This document shows, one piece after another, positions 22,946 through 35,600 of a DNA stretch of 64,000 bases. Position 1 is the first letter of the stretch. Every line of letters starts with the position of its first letter. The translations under genes were made by a program, and so were the position numbers. The DNA comes from Liolophura sinensis. Lineage: Eukaryota; Mollusca; Polyplacophora; Chitonida; Chitonidae. The notes beneath the pieces were generated by a model. That model ran no database searches, was not told the DNA's origin, and saw only the letters and a program-made list of their open reading frames with translations. The stretch is taken from NCBI RefSeq assembly GCF_032854445.1, contig NC_088300.1:32099608-32163607 (forward strand), read 5' to 3'.

Positions 22946-23013
22946 TCTGTGTACACCATCTGATTGGTCTGTGTACACCATCTGATTGGTTTGTGTACAC
23001 CATCTGATTGGTG
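22946..23013 (-). promoter_or_regulatory. Three tandem CCAAT boxes (22-bp repeat)
   Basis: A 22-bp unit (CTGTGTACACCATCTGATTGG plus T) occurs three times. Read on the minus strand each contains CCAATCAG, the core of the NF-Y recognition sequence, at 22967, 22989 and 23011. Immediately downstream on that strand lies a short open segment (22917-22865, DSLFTLNWEFDIGCQVYR) ending in a GTAAGC donor. A minus-strand promoter with a small first exon would explain both features, but a plain three-copy tandem repeat would too. Confidence 0.3.
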
Positions 23014-23159
23014 TTTTGTGCCACATTTGTTAGATTGGTGGCTTGCTTGTGAATTTGCATTCCTTATAACAGCATTTACATGTAGGTCATACATGTATCA
23101 CTACACTGTCAAGTTCAAAAACACCTGACTACATATTATATGACAATAGCCAGGGTTAT

Positions 23160-23385
23160 ATTTATTTATTTATTTCATGTCCGTTTTGTGCCATACTCAA
23201 GAATATTTCACTGATACATCGGTGGCCAGCATTATGGGGGGTGGAAACCGGAGAAACACACGCCCTTCCCACATACAGCCGGAGAGGAAACCAGTATGAG
23301 CTGGACTTGAACTCACAGCAACCGCATTGGTAAGAGGCTACTGTGTCATTGTGCTGCTCTGATATTAACCTCCTCGGTCATGGAA
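23160..23385 (-). mobile_element. tRNA-SINE with internal deletion
   Basis: Reversed 3' tail, CTCAAGAATATTTCACTG, GTGGCCAGCATTATG, CCGGAGAGGAAACCAG, GGACTTGAACTCACAGC (box B on the minus strand), ACCGCATTGGTAAGAGGC. The segment between GGAAACC and the CCTTCCCAC region is shortened. Confidence 0.9.
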
Positions 23386-23784
23386 GCCTGCCAGGCTTAT
23401 AATATTGAAGGAAATTAAATGTGTAGTGCTCAAAGGAAACCACTGCACCCACATCAAACTCACACCAAGACAAACATACCTTATCAATGTACCTTATTAC
23501 CACATAACCTTAACTACCCATTACTTACTAAAAAGAGTTCTACTCAAACATTTCTATTGAGATTTTCTCCAGAAAATCATTTTATTTCTTCCAAAATCTC
23601 AACTTCATTCCCTTAATTTTTCATGCAAGTTATGGTTACATGAAACAAACATTTATTTAGGGGTCAAACTGAACTGAATTCTAACATGGAACATGAATGC
23701 TTCCTGATTTTATGGCCTGCATAAAAAGTTTGAAGACTGCTACCTATGATCCCTGAGCCTTTCATATTTCTCTTAAAGGTTCAT

Positions 23785-24055
23785 TTATTTATATTACCTG
23801 TTTGACTGGTGTATTAACCTATACTCAAGAATATTTCACCTATATGACATTGACCAGTGTTATGACGGGAGGAAACCGAACAGAGCCTGGGGGAAACCCC
23901 TAACCATCTGCAGACTGCTAGCAGACCTTCGCATGTACAACTTAGGAGGATTCCAGCATACCCCTGGACTTGAGCTCACAGCATTCGCATTGGTGAGAGG
24001 TTCATGGGTTATTGTGCTGCGCTAGCCTGCTACTCTCTCAACCACACTGGCCCGG
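23785..24055 (-). mobile_element. tRNA-SINE, near full length, diverged
   Basis: All parts are present in reverse order: the tail, ACTCAAGAATATTTCACCTA, GGGAGGAAACCGAACAGAGC, GGGGGAAACCCCTAACCATC, ACTTGAGCTCACAGC (box B region), GTGAGAGG and a CGCTAGCC head. It lies only about 400 bp from the previous copy in the same orientation. Confidence 0.9.
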
Positions 24056-24094
24056 CTTGAAATCAAACCAGGAGTGCACTGTGGTGTTGGAAAG

Positions 24095-24320
24095 GTGAAA
24101 GTGTCAGCCTCGTAAGCCAGAGAGCCTGGTTCAATTCTTTGTACCTAACATGAAGCTCAGTATAAGATTCAATGGGTCAGGTACTGCTATTAATGTCAGT
24201 GCTCTGTGAATGAGCGAAGTGTCATATCTGGTGTCTTAGGCATGGTGAGGTAGCGCGGTAAATATGTCAAGACTGAGACCAGCTTACTGCAGTAAAAACA
24301 TGATCACCATAATAATAAAA
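24095..24320 (+). mobile_element. Candidate third tRNA-headed SINE
   Basis: GTGTCAGCCTCGTAAGCCAG, then AGCCTGGTTCAATTC, resembles an anticodon arm followed by a box B. It is followed by about 180 bp ending in CACCATAATAATAAA. Only one copy is in the window, so this rests on the tRNA-like head alone. Confidence 0.4.
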
Positions 24321-24984
24321 AGCCATGTCACACCTCCAAGCAATCAAAACATATGATCAATCAAAATAAATTCTGTTATCATGTTCTACCTCCATGATAC
24401 ATGTTCATACACTGCAATATATGACCGTAATGTAATGGTCTTCTTACAAACTTCTCCGAGGTCAATGTCATTGTAACACCTGTTCTGTGAAATCAGAGAG
24501 TAACTGGGCACAGTTTGTCCACACCACACGTATGTACCAACACTGATATCGATCGGCAAAGCTTGTATTACGTGCATTCCCGTTTTGACGCTCTATATCC
24601 AGGCTGTAAGGCAGTCTGACATAATCACACTCTCCATGTCATTCATGTTATATAATGAAGGGCACAGTGACCCTCAGCATGCACTTAGCTCACGGCAATG
24701 TCATAGTCAACAACCCCAGGTGTAAATCAATGATGTTACAACGCAAACTGTAAATTAGTGAAGCAGGAGATTCACAGGCTCTGGGTCGCGAGATACTAAA
24801 ATGATGTTTATTACTAGGTGAGGAGATATGCAGAGGCAATGTCAGCTTGTTGTCACTCAGCTGTCATGTTAGTCACTAAGTAGTAAGATACAACAATTGT
24901 GTTAGTCAGTACTGGTATATGACAGTAGTGAGTTAAAGCAGCTATGATACAAGAGTCAGGAAGGTTACTTAGTGATAAGATATA

Positions 24985-25490
24985 GGAGTCCTTCCAGTTA
25001 GTCACTTAGTGGTGAGATACACAGTCAGGTGAGTAACTTAGTGGTAAGATATGCAGTCAGAGGAGTCACTTAATAGTGAGGCACGCAGTCAGAGGAGTAA
25101 CTCAGTGGTGAGATATGCAGTCATTTGAGTAACTTAGTGGTGAGATATGCAGTCAGGTGAGTCACTTAGTGGTGAGATATGCAGTCAGAGGAGCCACTTA
25201 GTGGCGAGATATGCAGTCAGGTGAGTCACTTAATGGCGAGATATGCAGTCAGAGGAGCCACTTAGTGGCAAGATATGCAGTCATTTGAGTAACTTAGTGG
25301 TGAGATATGCAGTCAGGTGAGTCACTTAGTGGTGAGATTTGCAGTCAGAGGAGCCACTTAGTGGCGAGATATGCAGTCAGGTGAGTCACTTCATGCGAGA
25401 TATGCAGTCAGAGGAGTCTCCTGATGAGGCACACCGTCAGAGGAGTCACTTAGTGGTGAGATACGCTGTCAGGTCAGTCACTTACTGAGA
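24985..25490. repeat. 32-bp minisatellite, about 15 copies, 160-bp higher-order unit
   Basis: Units of 32 bp built on AGTCACTTAGTGGTGAGATA with TGCAGTC and an alternating GGTG/AGAGGAG/TTTG segment. The TCATTTGAGT variant occurs at 25121 and 25281, exactly five units apart, and the order of neighbouring variants is the same after each, so a five-unit block was duplicated. Looser relatives continue leftwards to about 24800. Confidence 0.93.
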
Positions 25491-26269
25491 TACAGCAGTT
25501 CTGTCTGCACTTTAAAGTGACATACAGCTTTCCTGTTAGTCAGAACAGTTTCTGTACCCACAAACCTGACAGCATATAAAGGAAGAGTTTTTGAGTACAG
25601 TTCTGTGAATGCCAATGGATATGGTAAACAGGTTTTGACGCAGCTAAAACAGTTTGTGTGGCAGCTAGAACAGCTTCAGGACCCACATCACTGTGACAAT
25701 GAAGTTATATATGACTAAATTCAATGAAATCCCGTCTTGTGACAAGTGGTGTGATTTAATTAAAAGTGAAAGATTTAGTACTCCATTTAATTACCTCACG
25801 GTGCATGGCTTATTTCAGCTTGAAAAATAAAGATGCCAGCAAAACTCCAATGAGTAAGACAGTAGTGAAGCCATGACAGAATGTATAAGTCTGTCTGTTA
25901 ATCACATGACTGGTAATGCGATACGAGTGAAAACCTGGCCATGTCTCGCCCAAATGCCACCCCAAGATGCAATCATTGACACATGCATTTGTTAACTAGG
26001 GTCAGTGGCTATGTTTGGTTCAACTCACTGAAGGCTGTCTTTTACGTCTCACAATCTTGTAATCACAGTGCCAGCTTATGTAACAAACCTATACCCTATC
26101 TGATTATAAAGATGTATGTAAATCCAATGTGAGGTCAAACAGTGAAGAAAATAAGTTAAACATTCCGTGCTACATATATGATAAAATTTATTCTTATGCA
26201 AACAATAATTTGTATAACTTGTTACTTGTCACAATTCACCATTTCAACACAAAGCAAAGTCCTAGATTC

Positions 26270-26680
26270 CAAAATGGACAATTTGAAAATCGCGGCCATT
26301 CTGCGTGATCAGATGTACAGCTAGAATCGGTGACGTCACTCAACTTCCGCTCCATCCTCAAAAATGTGCGCAAGTCCGTCTTTGGCTTTAACCCTTCTTT
26401 ACATCTAACTGGCCTTAAAATGAAGACAGTAATTCATCAGTTTTATACACAAGTTAACCGTATATCGCCTGTCTCAAACCTGCTGCGCACACAAGAACAA
26501 GCTAACTGCACCTTCTCTATATGCGCCCTGCGCTGTTAAGTTCCTACTGCACATGCGAGATTTGGGGGGGGACTTCCAGTTACAGTCTAAGTCAAGATTA
26601 TTGCAAACCCAGTGTCTGGCGGAAGCTAGACTTCCGTAGACATCAACTTTGAAAAACACAGTGCGCAAACAGCCAGGTTA
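26270..26680 (+). promoter_or_regulatory. CRE/ETS cluster, candidate promoter
   Basis: Within 400 bp: a perfect CRE palindrome TGACGTCA at 26331-26338, ETS-type ACTTCCGC just after it, GGCGGAAGC and ACTTCCGT near 26619-26637, a YY1-like GCGGCCAT near 26294, and more CpG than the flanks. A strong plus-strand donor (CTGAAG/GTAAGTAAG) follows at 26738. CRE plus ETS sites are typical of animal housekeeping promoters. Motifs are seen; promoter activity is inferred. Confidence 0.42.
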
Positions 26681-26738
26681 GTTTATCCTGCCATTTGGGC
26701 AGCATAACCTCCGGAATTAAACCTCTAGTCACTGAAGG
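26640..26738 (+). ncRNA. Candidate first exon of a plus-strand transcript
   Basis: The segment ends at a near-perfect donor (GAAG/GTAAGTAAG), about 400 bp downstream of the CRE and just after ETS-like sites. The 5' end is a guess. Joined to 27903 it gives an open frame without an ATG, so it reads as untranslated or non-coding. Listed as RNA only for want of a coding start. Confidence 0.28.
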
Positions 26739-27902
26739 TAAGTAAGAAATTTCGTCTAGACAGCCAAACAGAGAGCTTTATGGCCCCCAGTGCAACAGAA
26801 GCTTCGACCCTATGGTGTTGTTGTTGTCTGTCTGGTTTTTGCGCTTGCTTGTCGCTTTGACACAGTCGTTCGGCATTTCATGATAACTCTGTCCTTGCTG
26901 CACCAACTTTTTGCACTTTACAACATAAAGGCCTCACAAAATGCAGGCCCTGGGTCAGGGTGATCTAATATGTACGTGTTAGTCTATAAATGCCTCTGTC
27001 TCGCAAGAGAGATTACTCAAAATTACGAAGTTGCACTGTAAGTCTTGCGCATGTATGCACCATCTCAGAGATATATATGCACAGGTTAGCTCTGTCATTT
27101 ATTCCATCTTCCTCAATTTAGCATGATAAAACTGATAAGTGTTACATATATACGTATGTAAAAGGTGTGTGGATTCAGTGTGGCAGTAGTGGTTGCAGTT
27201 GTTATATAAGGCCCGGTGTATATGGCTCGCTGCTTTATGTAAGGTGAGCATCGGGCGTATAGACTTGACGTGATATGTACACATACTGCACAGCTGGCAC
27301 TCTGCCAGGGTCACCCTAACATATCCCACTGCCCTCCAGGCTGCCTTCATTCCTTCTTCAATACCTACAATATACAGCCAGAACCACCCCCCCTCCCCCA
27401 TTTCCCCCATAACCACCCTACTGCTATAGAGCCTGCTAATGACTGCATGTAACCAGCTTAAGCAGGTTACGATGACATCACATTCAACCATGTCAAAACA
27501 TGATCTAGAAATTAAGGTAGGTTATGTACCTTCCCCTGTCTAATCTTAGATGAACTCTTGACTCATATTTAATTAAGTACACATCACATAGCCGTCATTA
27601 ATTTTACTGATATTTTGAACCTTCGCAAAGAAGACACAGCTTGGCTGCTTAAAGCATCTAAGCTAACATCAACCTAATATCCACAACCCAAACAACTATA
27701 CACCATATGCCATACCGTTCACTTAATCTGAACACATAAAAAAGATAAGTCTGCATGCAATCTAAAATTACTTTCAAATGTAGCATTTTCTTACTTCTTA
27801 TTCTTCTTCTTATTATTATTATTATTATTACAATTCATGTATGTACATGTTTATGGTGTAGAAGCCTGTGTTTTAACAAATGTTTAATTTTCTTGCCATT
27901 TC

Positions 27903-28279
27903 AGACACCAGCCGAACTAGGCCAACTAGGAAAAATGTTTACGCGAGGACCGATCGCTCTGCATTAATTATTAAAATTACCCAGAATGCTCTGGTCAGAG
28001 TGACATTGAGTGTGAGGATAGTGTTTGACGGCAGCGACAACGGCGTATTTAGAGAGGCTGAACTGACTGCAAAACATCAATATCTTCCTGGTTTGTCCTG
28101 GGATAGATCAACAGCCTGAGCACAGCCATGCAGGTCTATAGCCTGGTCTCCTGAATGCCGTGACTCCTGCAGACATGAGGTTGCTCCTGTATCTCCCTGC
28201 TTACACGGCCAGGTACATCTCACCGTATATACACCTGGTCTGGCTCTGGTCACCTCGTTACTGGCTGATCTGAGAGACA
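27903..28279 (+). ncRNA. Candidate second exon of the plus-strand transcript
   Basis: A good acceptor (TTTAATTTTCTTGCCATTTCAG) precedes 27903, and a usable donor (GAGACAG/GTGTGC) follows at 28279. The intron from 26739 would be 1164 bp. The spliced frame stays open for about 72 codons in this exon to a TGA at 28117-28119 but has no ATG. ATGs in other frames give only very short peptides. A long non-coding RNA or a 5' leader is more likely than a protein. Confidence 0.25.
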
Positions 28280-28299
28280 GGTGTGCCTAACACCATACC

Positions 28300-31200
28300 T
28301 GTATGTACAGCCCACTACAGGGACACACTGCCCGCATTATTAAAACTGTGTCGGCTTAATCTGTTATGACATTCTAGTGATGCATGCATGCATGGGTTTG
28401 TGTGTGACAAATAGCACAGCCAACTGACAGAAGCTTATGAGTGCATATATATACAATCTTACCACCCTTCTCATCATACAGTGCACAATTACAGGCTGCA
28501 ATTAAAAGGCTCCCCTTATAGGTCTTTATCTAATTTACTGACATTCACACCTTACTAACATTTGTTGACGCACACAACTTACGGAGTACTTTTGTCAAAA
28601 TGAAATTTAATATATATTATATATATATTGCCGTTTCTAAAACCTGTATATACATGTACAAGTATCAGTAACGTAAATGCAATGGAAACACCACACAGAT
28701 GATGACATGTTCATCATTTACACTATGATTAGTAGCTCATATATAATTACACGTGTTTAATATGTACTGAATGAATACTTCATTAAAATACCAAATGTCT
28801 TTGCCATCTAACAATTACATAAACGCACTTCATCAGCTCTGTACATTGACATTCCTTTACACATGCAAATTGACAAAGAGTTCAGCTGGGGATTCAGTAG
28901 CACTGAAGTCTATGCTCTACATACTTGCACGTTTGTAACACCATAATCTCCCATTCTTTCTTTTTTTTTATATATTTTCTGGACTCAGTGCAGCCTCAAT
29001 TATTCCAAGTACATTAGCATAAATACTCATATGCAAGAATACAGAAATGCATGGGCCGGCTAGCGCTCTCTCTAAAGACATCTCTGAAAAGCTCTATAAA
29101 GCTGGCTTTAACTGGATCCATTAACCTCCATAAAGACTGTCCCCTGGGTTACAAGACGGGTTGGGGTGAGATTTTTTTTCACCAACCCGGCAGCCAATCT
29201 TACATGTATATATATATATAGTTAGATATCGAGCTGACATCCATGTTAGACTATGTGATTCATCTATGTAGTAAACATGCGAGAGTTCAGCGGCAGTTCA
29301 TGTAGGTCAGTATGACCCAGCGGCCTTCAAACCACCTATAAACAAGCCAGTCGTCAGCATGTAACATGACATAAGCAGCCTAGTGCGGAGGTAGGGCAGA
29401 TCCTCAGGTCAGCTTGTCACAGTTAGTGCGCTAGATTCTAGCCGAGAGAAAAGAGGGGGAAGAGAGCAACCTGTAGACAGGGCAGTCTTATATAGTACAG
29501 GGTTGTATGCCTTGGGGCACTGTCATATAACACATATACGTCAGTCTCATACATACATACCACACCCAGTACTAACAGCACCAATCCACTAACCCACCCC
29601 ACTGTGGGTCAACCATATACAAATATGCCGCATATGACACCTGTAATCATATCAACCTGTTAAATCGTTCACGCAGTTTATCTAAAGGTACACAGAGCAC
29701 TTTACAATGGGGGGTCAGGTGGAATGGAGACACAGAAAATACTACAACTTTCCTAATAACAAACGCATTTCATATAGACCACAACAATTGCCACTAATTA
29801 CACCTGCAACTAACTCTATGCACCAAATGTATTACTGCGTTTTAAGGGAAAATTTGATGTAGTAATCTTTCCATATATTTTGGATATTAAGTTTAGTACA
29901 TGTTCAATTAAATCATAAAACAGGCTAGTCATGGCACAATTCATTAGCCGCTGATTTCTTGTAAATTAATATCATACATATGTAATTGACGCTATACGCC
30001 TTGAAACGCAAAACCTTGAAAATTAAAACTGGTAAGACTTCTTAATGTTGTTTTTAATGCAGGTGTGCATTTACGTGTAGTAACAACCTAATACCTCATG
30101 ACGTCAGCTACCACCTCTAGTCAGCCAGATACAATGTAGGTTATACCATTTGCACTGACATGCCTAAGATAACCGAGTTAGAAGTCAGACGTGTAACTAG
30201 CTCAATGCAGTGTCTGACACCACACAAAGTGCAAGTGTTGGCGCTCAGAGATTTGTACCATACCTGTCAGTGTTTTCTAACTTCCCTCCTGTGTGTCTTT
30301 ACTGAAAAGTAATATGGCAGCCAGTAACTCAACAGCTAAAGTACATACAGCTAAAACATATATTACGAAAAAGAGTTATCTGTGTTTGTTTGTTTTTTTT
30401 TGTTTTTTTTTTTTTTTTAATTTCACCTTCACAAGTCTCCGTATTTTGGATTAACAAGTACTGGTAAAGGAACACTGCATGTACCAGCATGGCCAACAAA
30501 AGGAGCTCAAGTAATATTAACCCTCAGACTCTATACATTGTTGGAGAAAATAACTACATCTAGTTTAGTTACTTCACACTACTACCCAAATTCAAAGTTT
30601 CTGAAACTCCAAATGATGAAGAACGCCACACCGCCCTCCACCTTCCCCACCCCCACCCGCCTCGTCCCCTTGAGCGACATTGCAGCCTCATGTATCACTT
30701 GATGCTGATGTAAAGCTAATTGTCTATTATTATATATTTCATACCATTATCACTTCTCTGTCTTGCAAGATCTTGCAATGTTTAACGAACAGACGTGTGG
30801 CGGAACAGAAAAAAAGTTCCAACATACACAAGACATCACTGAATTCTGATTGGCTGCTTTCCTGCCGTCTATAGCATAAACAAGCTCATGTTCGGAAGCC
30901 AATACACCAGTCAGAATTCCCGTGTGGCACTATTTTTTTTAATGTATTTGAAACTTTTTAACCCTTCACAACAAGCCTCTCCACTGGATGACAGGTAACA
31001 CCAGAAAAATGAATCAGACGTGATACGAGATTTATTACTTCCCGGTTAAGGCGACATCAAATTTACAGATGTCCCAAGACTAAAAAATTCAAAAATTCCC
31101 TGGACAGTTCACATGTCCTACAAAATAGATGATTTTTCACTTCTGTTTTTATTTTCATACCCTCCTCCGACACTGAAGAAAAGATTCATTCTAACCGTAA

Positions 31201-31500
31201 AACAAACATTTAAATTAGAATGGCTTTATAACTTTTTGTGACTAGAATTTTAAATACAAGTGCCATCCCACTGGCTGAAGAAGGGCTTATAATACAGGTT
31301 TGTACATAAAGAAATAGCTGGTTACCAGATGAACAACATCACCAAGTCTGATACTGAAATTGATATTTTCCAGATTATAATGTTTTATAAACTGTGCTGA
31401 ACAGAAGTCTGTTTCTCTCCTGACTATAAAAATGTTATCATGTTAAATATGAATAGTACCTGTATATATACTTCAATGCTATATGTCTCCCTAGACATAT
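28300..31500. other. Non-coding stretch
   Basis: Contains short AT repeats (near 28606-28630 and 29208-29220), a lone CRE palindrome TGACGTCA at 30099-30106 and a T-rich run near 30390-30420. No gene, exon pair or repeat family member was recognised. Confidence 0.45.
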
Positions 31501-31526
31501 AGGCTATGATATTTACTAAACTACCG

Positions 31527-31716
31527 TAACTCTTCAACCTTTTCGCATGTTTGCAAGATGTTTATTCAAGCATATTCTGAGAACATTGTTCAGTACAGAC
31601 TCTTAACAGTATAACTTTTGTAAAGTCCTGAAACTGGTCAGTCCATCCGATGGAGTTTTGTCTCTTAAAAAGGTGTGAAAGTTCCTCTTTCATATTCGAA
31701 AAGGTTGAAGAATTAG
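31527..31716. mobile_element. MITE, best-preserved copy
   Basis: TA, ACTCTTCAACCTTTTCGCAT at the left and ATATTCGAAAAGGTTGAAGAAT then TA at the right: terminal inverted repeats of about 16-20 bp with TA duplicated at both sides, total about 190 bp, with no coding capacity. A TA target duplication is the habit of Tc1/mariner-type transposases, so this is probably a non-autonomous relative. Confidence 0.85.
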
Positions 31717-32309
31717 GTTAAGTAATCACAATAATAAATTTTTCTTTTCATAATTTAAACTTGTTTGTTTTTTAATTTACAGCACCAAATACTACTTCAT
31801 ACATGCAATAAATCTAATATGCAAATAAGTGCATATAACAATGTTATCACCACACATGTCATACAGCTGTGTATTTTCATAAAACAAATGTTATGGCAGG
31901 TATTGTTTCATGATCAACACATCTATTAACAATAATATTTATTTTCTGTACAGGTATCAAGTTTCATAGCCTTATACATGTGCAATTGTAATGGCATAAC
32001 AATTATATACATGTACCATACTGTATCAGGCTGGCAACCATTTGTTTCATAGCCACAAATTTGTCTTCAATCACCTGGACCATATACAGCTGAAAACCAT
32101 ACCATTATAATATGTACTGGCAATGAAAGGTCACCTTGCCAAATATGCTAACTGGAAGAGTGTAGGATTCTAGCCTTAAACACAGTACAACCAATTTTAT
32201 GCTCTACCAACCATTTCTGTATAGTCAGAAACAAAACAGAGCATAATTTAGTCAAGATTTCAAAAGAGGTCATGACTGCTAGGTAACTTTATACTTATCT
32301 AACTATCTA

Positions 32310-32475
32310 CCCTAATTTATTTACGCTCATTTTAATTTGATTTTGGAGACAAAATTGCATTGGTTGGATTTGCTGGTTTCAGGGCTTCCACAAAAAGTAT
32401 TATTTTCTGTCAACACAGAATATTGTCTGCAGAATATGCCTGAATAGTCACCTTGCAAATATGTGAAGAATTTCA
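32310..32475. mobile_element. MITE copy, left end eroded
   Basis: It shares ATTGCATTGGTTGGATTTGC, TTTCAGGGCTTCCACAAAAA, CAACACAGAATATTG and the TGTGAAGAATTTCAGTAA end with the other copies. The left TIR is not clear. A possible further TIR fragment (AATCTTCAACTTTTTCAAG) lies near 32665. Confidence 0.65.
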
Positions 32476-32699
32476 GTAACTATAAAGAAGGAAATCACTG
32501 CATGTACATGTTTGTATGCCTGGATGTATATCTGCCCTTTGATTTCCTCCATTCACAGGACCTTAACGGAAGTGCAGTGTCAAGTATTCCAAAAATTACA
32601 CATTAAATATGCAAATTAGGCTAAAATATCACACAAAGAAGATTTTGAGGCATGCAATTTACCCTAAATCTTCAACTTTTTCAAGTGCCTCTGCAAACC

Positions 32700-35600
32700 A
32701 ATAGTTTGACACATTCTGAAGAATTATGGGATGGAGAGAGAAATAATTTGTATACTTTAATGAAACTTGCACTGATATTTCATGACTGACACAAAGAAAT
32801 CATTTCCAGAATCATAATAAGTGTATTCATAACTTCATGATTTCCACTGACAAAAGTGCTTTACTGGTACAAACGACTGAATATTTACACTACAATGAAT
32901 AGAAGATATTACATTATTTTCAACACGCATTGCACTTATCAATAATGTAAATAACATGAAAAGAGCTTTAATTCCTAAAAATGTATAGCATATGTGAATT
33001 AGTTCTTTGGCAATGCACACCTTACACCAGTGAAGCCAAAGGTATGTGTGCAAGCAAATATCTGCATCTGTAAAAACAGCAGATCTGCATGCGCACGTAC
33101 GTAGGCAGGTATTAGCAGTTGCAGCAGGGGATAACCATACAGGGCAGCATCTCATCTATATAGCACCCACTGCAAACACAGATAATACAGCTGCTAAAAA
33201 TACAAGCCCAAAGTGCATACTAGAAGACTGTAGCAACTAAAACCGTGACGCCCAGCTTAGCTAGCTTACATCACGTCTGACTAGGACCTAACCTCGAGTC
33301 AACCGGTGCATGGGTAAATGTGCAAACCGAAAAGAACTTTGGCATGCCTCAACAAGTCCATGAGGCCACTCTTAACTGTCAGGAAACATGAAACAATCTT
33401 TTATTAACAGCCATTCCAGCGTGGTTCCAGCACGCACATACATTAGGACAAAACCAATGCAAAATGAATGATTAAACCACAGATATCTTGCTGAATTAGA
33501 TTTTCACATGAATGATTTTCTATGCAACACATGTCTGAAACTTCAGGCCTTACAACGTACAAAAATCTTGGAAGAAATTCTGGGGCATTTCCGGAGATAA
33601 TGTATGACACATACGGTTTTTTAAGCATCTATTTTACAAAAACAGCTAAAAGATTCCATAATGATGATTACTGGAGAGACCAGAAAAGCTGGGTTTTAAT
33701 CAAAGATTTACAGACACAAAATATTTTAACTCAAATTTAAATCCAACTATATTTGGTTATTCAGTTTTGTATATCTCACTTGACCATTTTTTTTAATAAA
33801 ATAAGTACATTCCATGACGATTGTGAGACACAATGTCCTATGTTCCAGCATCTTCATACTTGATTTTCACAACTCTGTGACACAAACATGTTTCCTATTT
33901 TGACATTTAATCCTTTGTATTTTTTCTGTACTGTCCTTGACAAAATTGAGATATGGAGACATACTGTAGTTTTAACTTCATTCTGATTTGTATGCGTATC
34001 ATTTTACAAAAGGTTGTCTTTGATATTCTGCTATAATTCCTTAATCTCATGTGTGATGCAGTTAGTGTTAATTGTGCCTAGACATTTCATGCCAGAGGTC
34101 AAGAGTTCAACTTGACATGAATCAATTTTTCTGTCCATAAATGGAAAAGGTCATTTGGTGCTCTTATCAGTAGCGTATATAGGTTCTTCTATTCAATTAA
34201 ATCTTAGCAGCTGCATCTGCGTTGAATGATAAATCATATTTCTGCTAACAGTGACCTTGGAAACACCAATAAAAGTTGCAACAACGAAAAACAAATATAT
34301 GCTTCGAGAAATATGAAGAGAAAAGAAGAAAAACAACTCTTGCTTGAATTTGCACATTTGCACTTATTAGACAAAAACCAATTTACATGAAGAACAATCA
34401 TTTATATAAGAAATAAATACAACTGACATGTGGTGTATAACAGATTGCATTAAAGGTCTTAGCATTCACCCCTGAGGGATTAACACAGCTTAGCGTGTTA
34501 CATTTTGACTGGGTGAACACTTAATTACTTATTATCACCCGCAGCCCTATTGTGTACAAACGGCACTAACCTCAGTGAACCCGAGGTGAAAACGCGCACG
34601 ATATTACCTGTGCGCTAGCCACATAATGCAGTAAACAAATTAAATGTAAAAATCAGCATATTGGGTCATAAGTTAACCTTCTGTGACACAGGTCAGTGGA
34701 GTGCGAAATATTCGCATCATAATAGAGCTGATCCAATCCACTGTAACAAGTCATATGTGGTCTTGTTATTGTAGGAGTTAGAACCACTGTTTTCTGTCAG
34801 CTTATACAAAATTCCCTCCTCACAGCACAAAATAGCCATTAATCACTGTCACAAAGTGAAAAGATGTTTTCACTCCAAATTGATCGCCTCTTGGGCAACT
34901 ATTGGAGAAGTTACAGTCACAGGTTAGTTGATGTGTGCTACTATTACAGAAGGTCCCAGCATAACCAAAACTGACGGAACTACTTTAACCTAGTTCCAGT
35001 CTTTGTCGCAGCCCTCTCTGACTTATAGAAGCCTCGGCCTAATGCGTCTGATGCCCACGTTACCTCTCGGACACACTTTCACTTAAGGGAGACATTGCAA
35101 ACAGTAAAAAGCAGGCGGACGAAGAAAAAAAGCAATCATAAATAAGAAAAGCATTCAAACTCTGAATCCACATAGTATTGTTGTTATTTTTTTTTTTTTT
35201 TTTTTTTCCTTTTTTTTATAATCTTAAAACAGCGATATATGGCATGTTATTATTGATAAACAAATCTGTTGCACTTTGCGCTGATGGAATAGTACTACAA
35301 CAACAAAGAAGTGTAACAGTTGGCATAACTCTGAGATGGGGGAGGGGAGGGAGTCCATTGAGGGTGGTCTAATCTTTTCATTATAATTTATGAGGTTACC
35401 AACTGATTTCATTGGCTGGGCGTAACAGTCTCACCAGCACACACGCATATTATATTAGTCCCAGGTTCTGTCATAAAGTCTGCATATGTAACACGTGGGA
35501 ACAAAAATCTTCCTGGTTTATCATCTTCCAAAAAAAAAATATGTATACAGACTAACCTTCTTTTAGTCCACAGCTCTCTAAATAGCTGTGTCATGCTTAA

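Noticed and set aside
24985-25490. CRISPR-like array of 32-bp repeats
   Set aside because: Units are directly adjacent with no unique spacers, and the surrounding DNA is animal. It is a minisatellite.
27099-27491. 130-codon minus-strand ATG frame
   Set aside because: There is no recognised domain, splice-site support or family. Its composition is ordinary and it lies in the putative intron of the plus-strand transcript.
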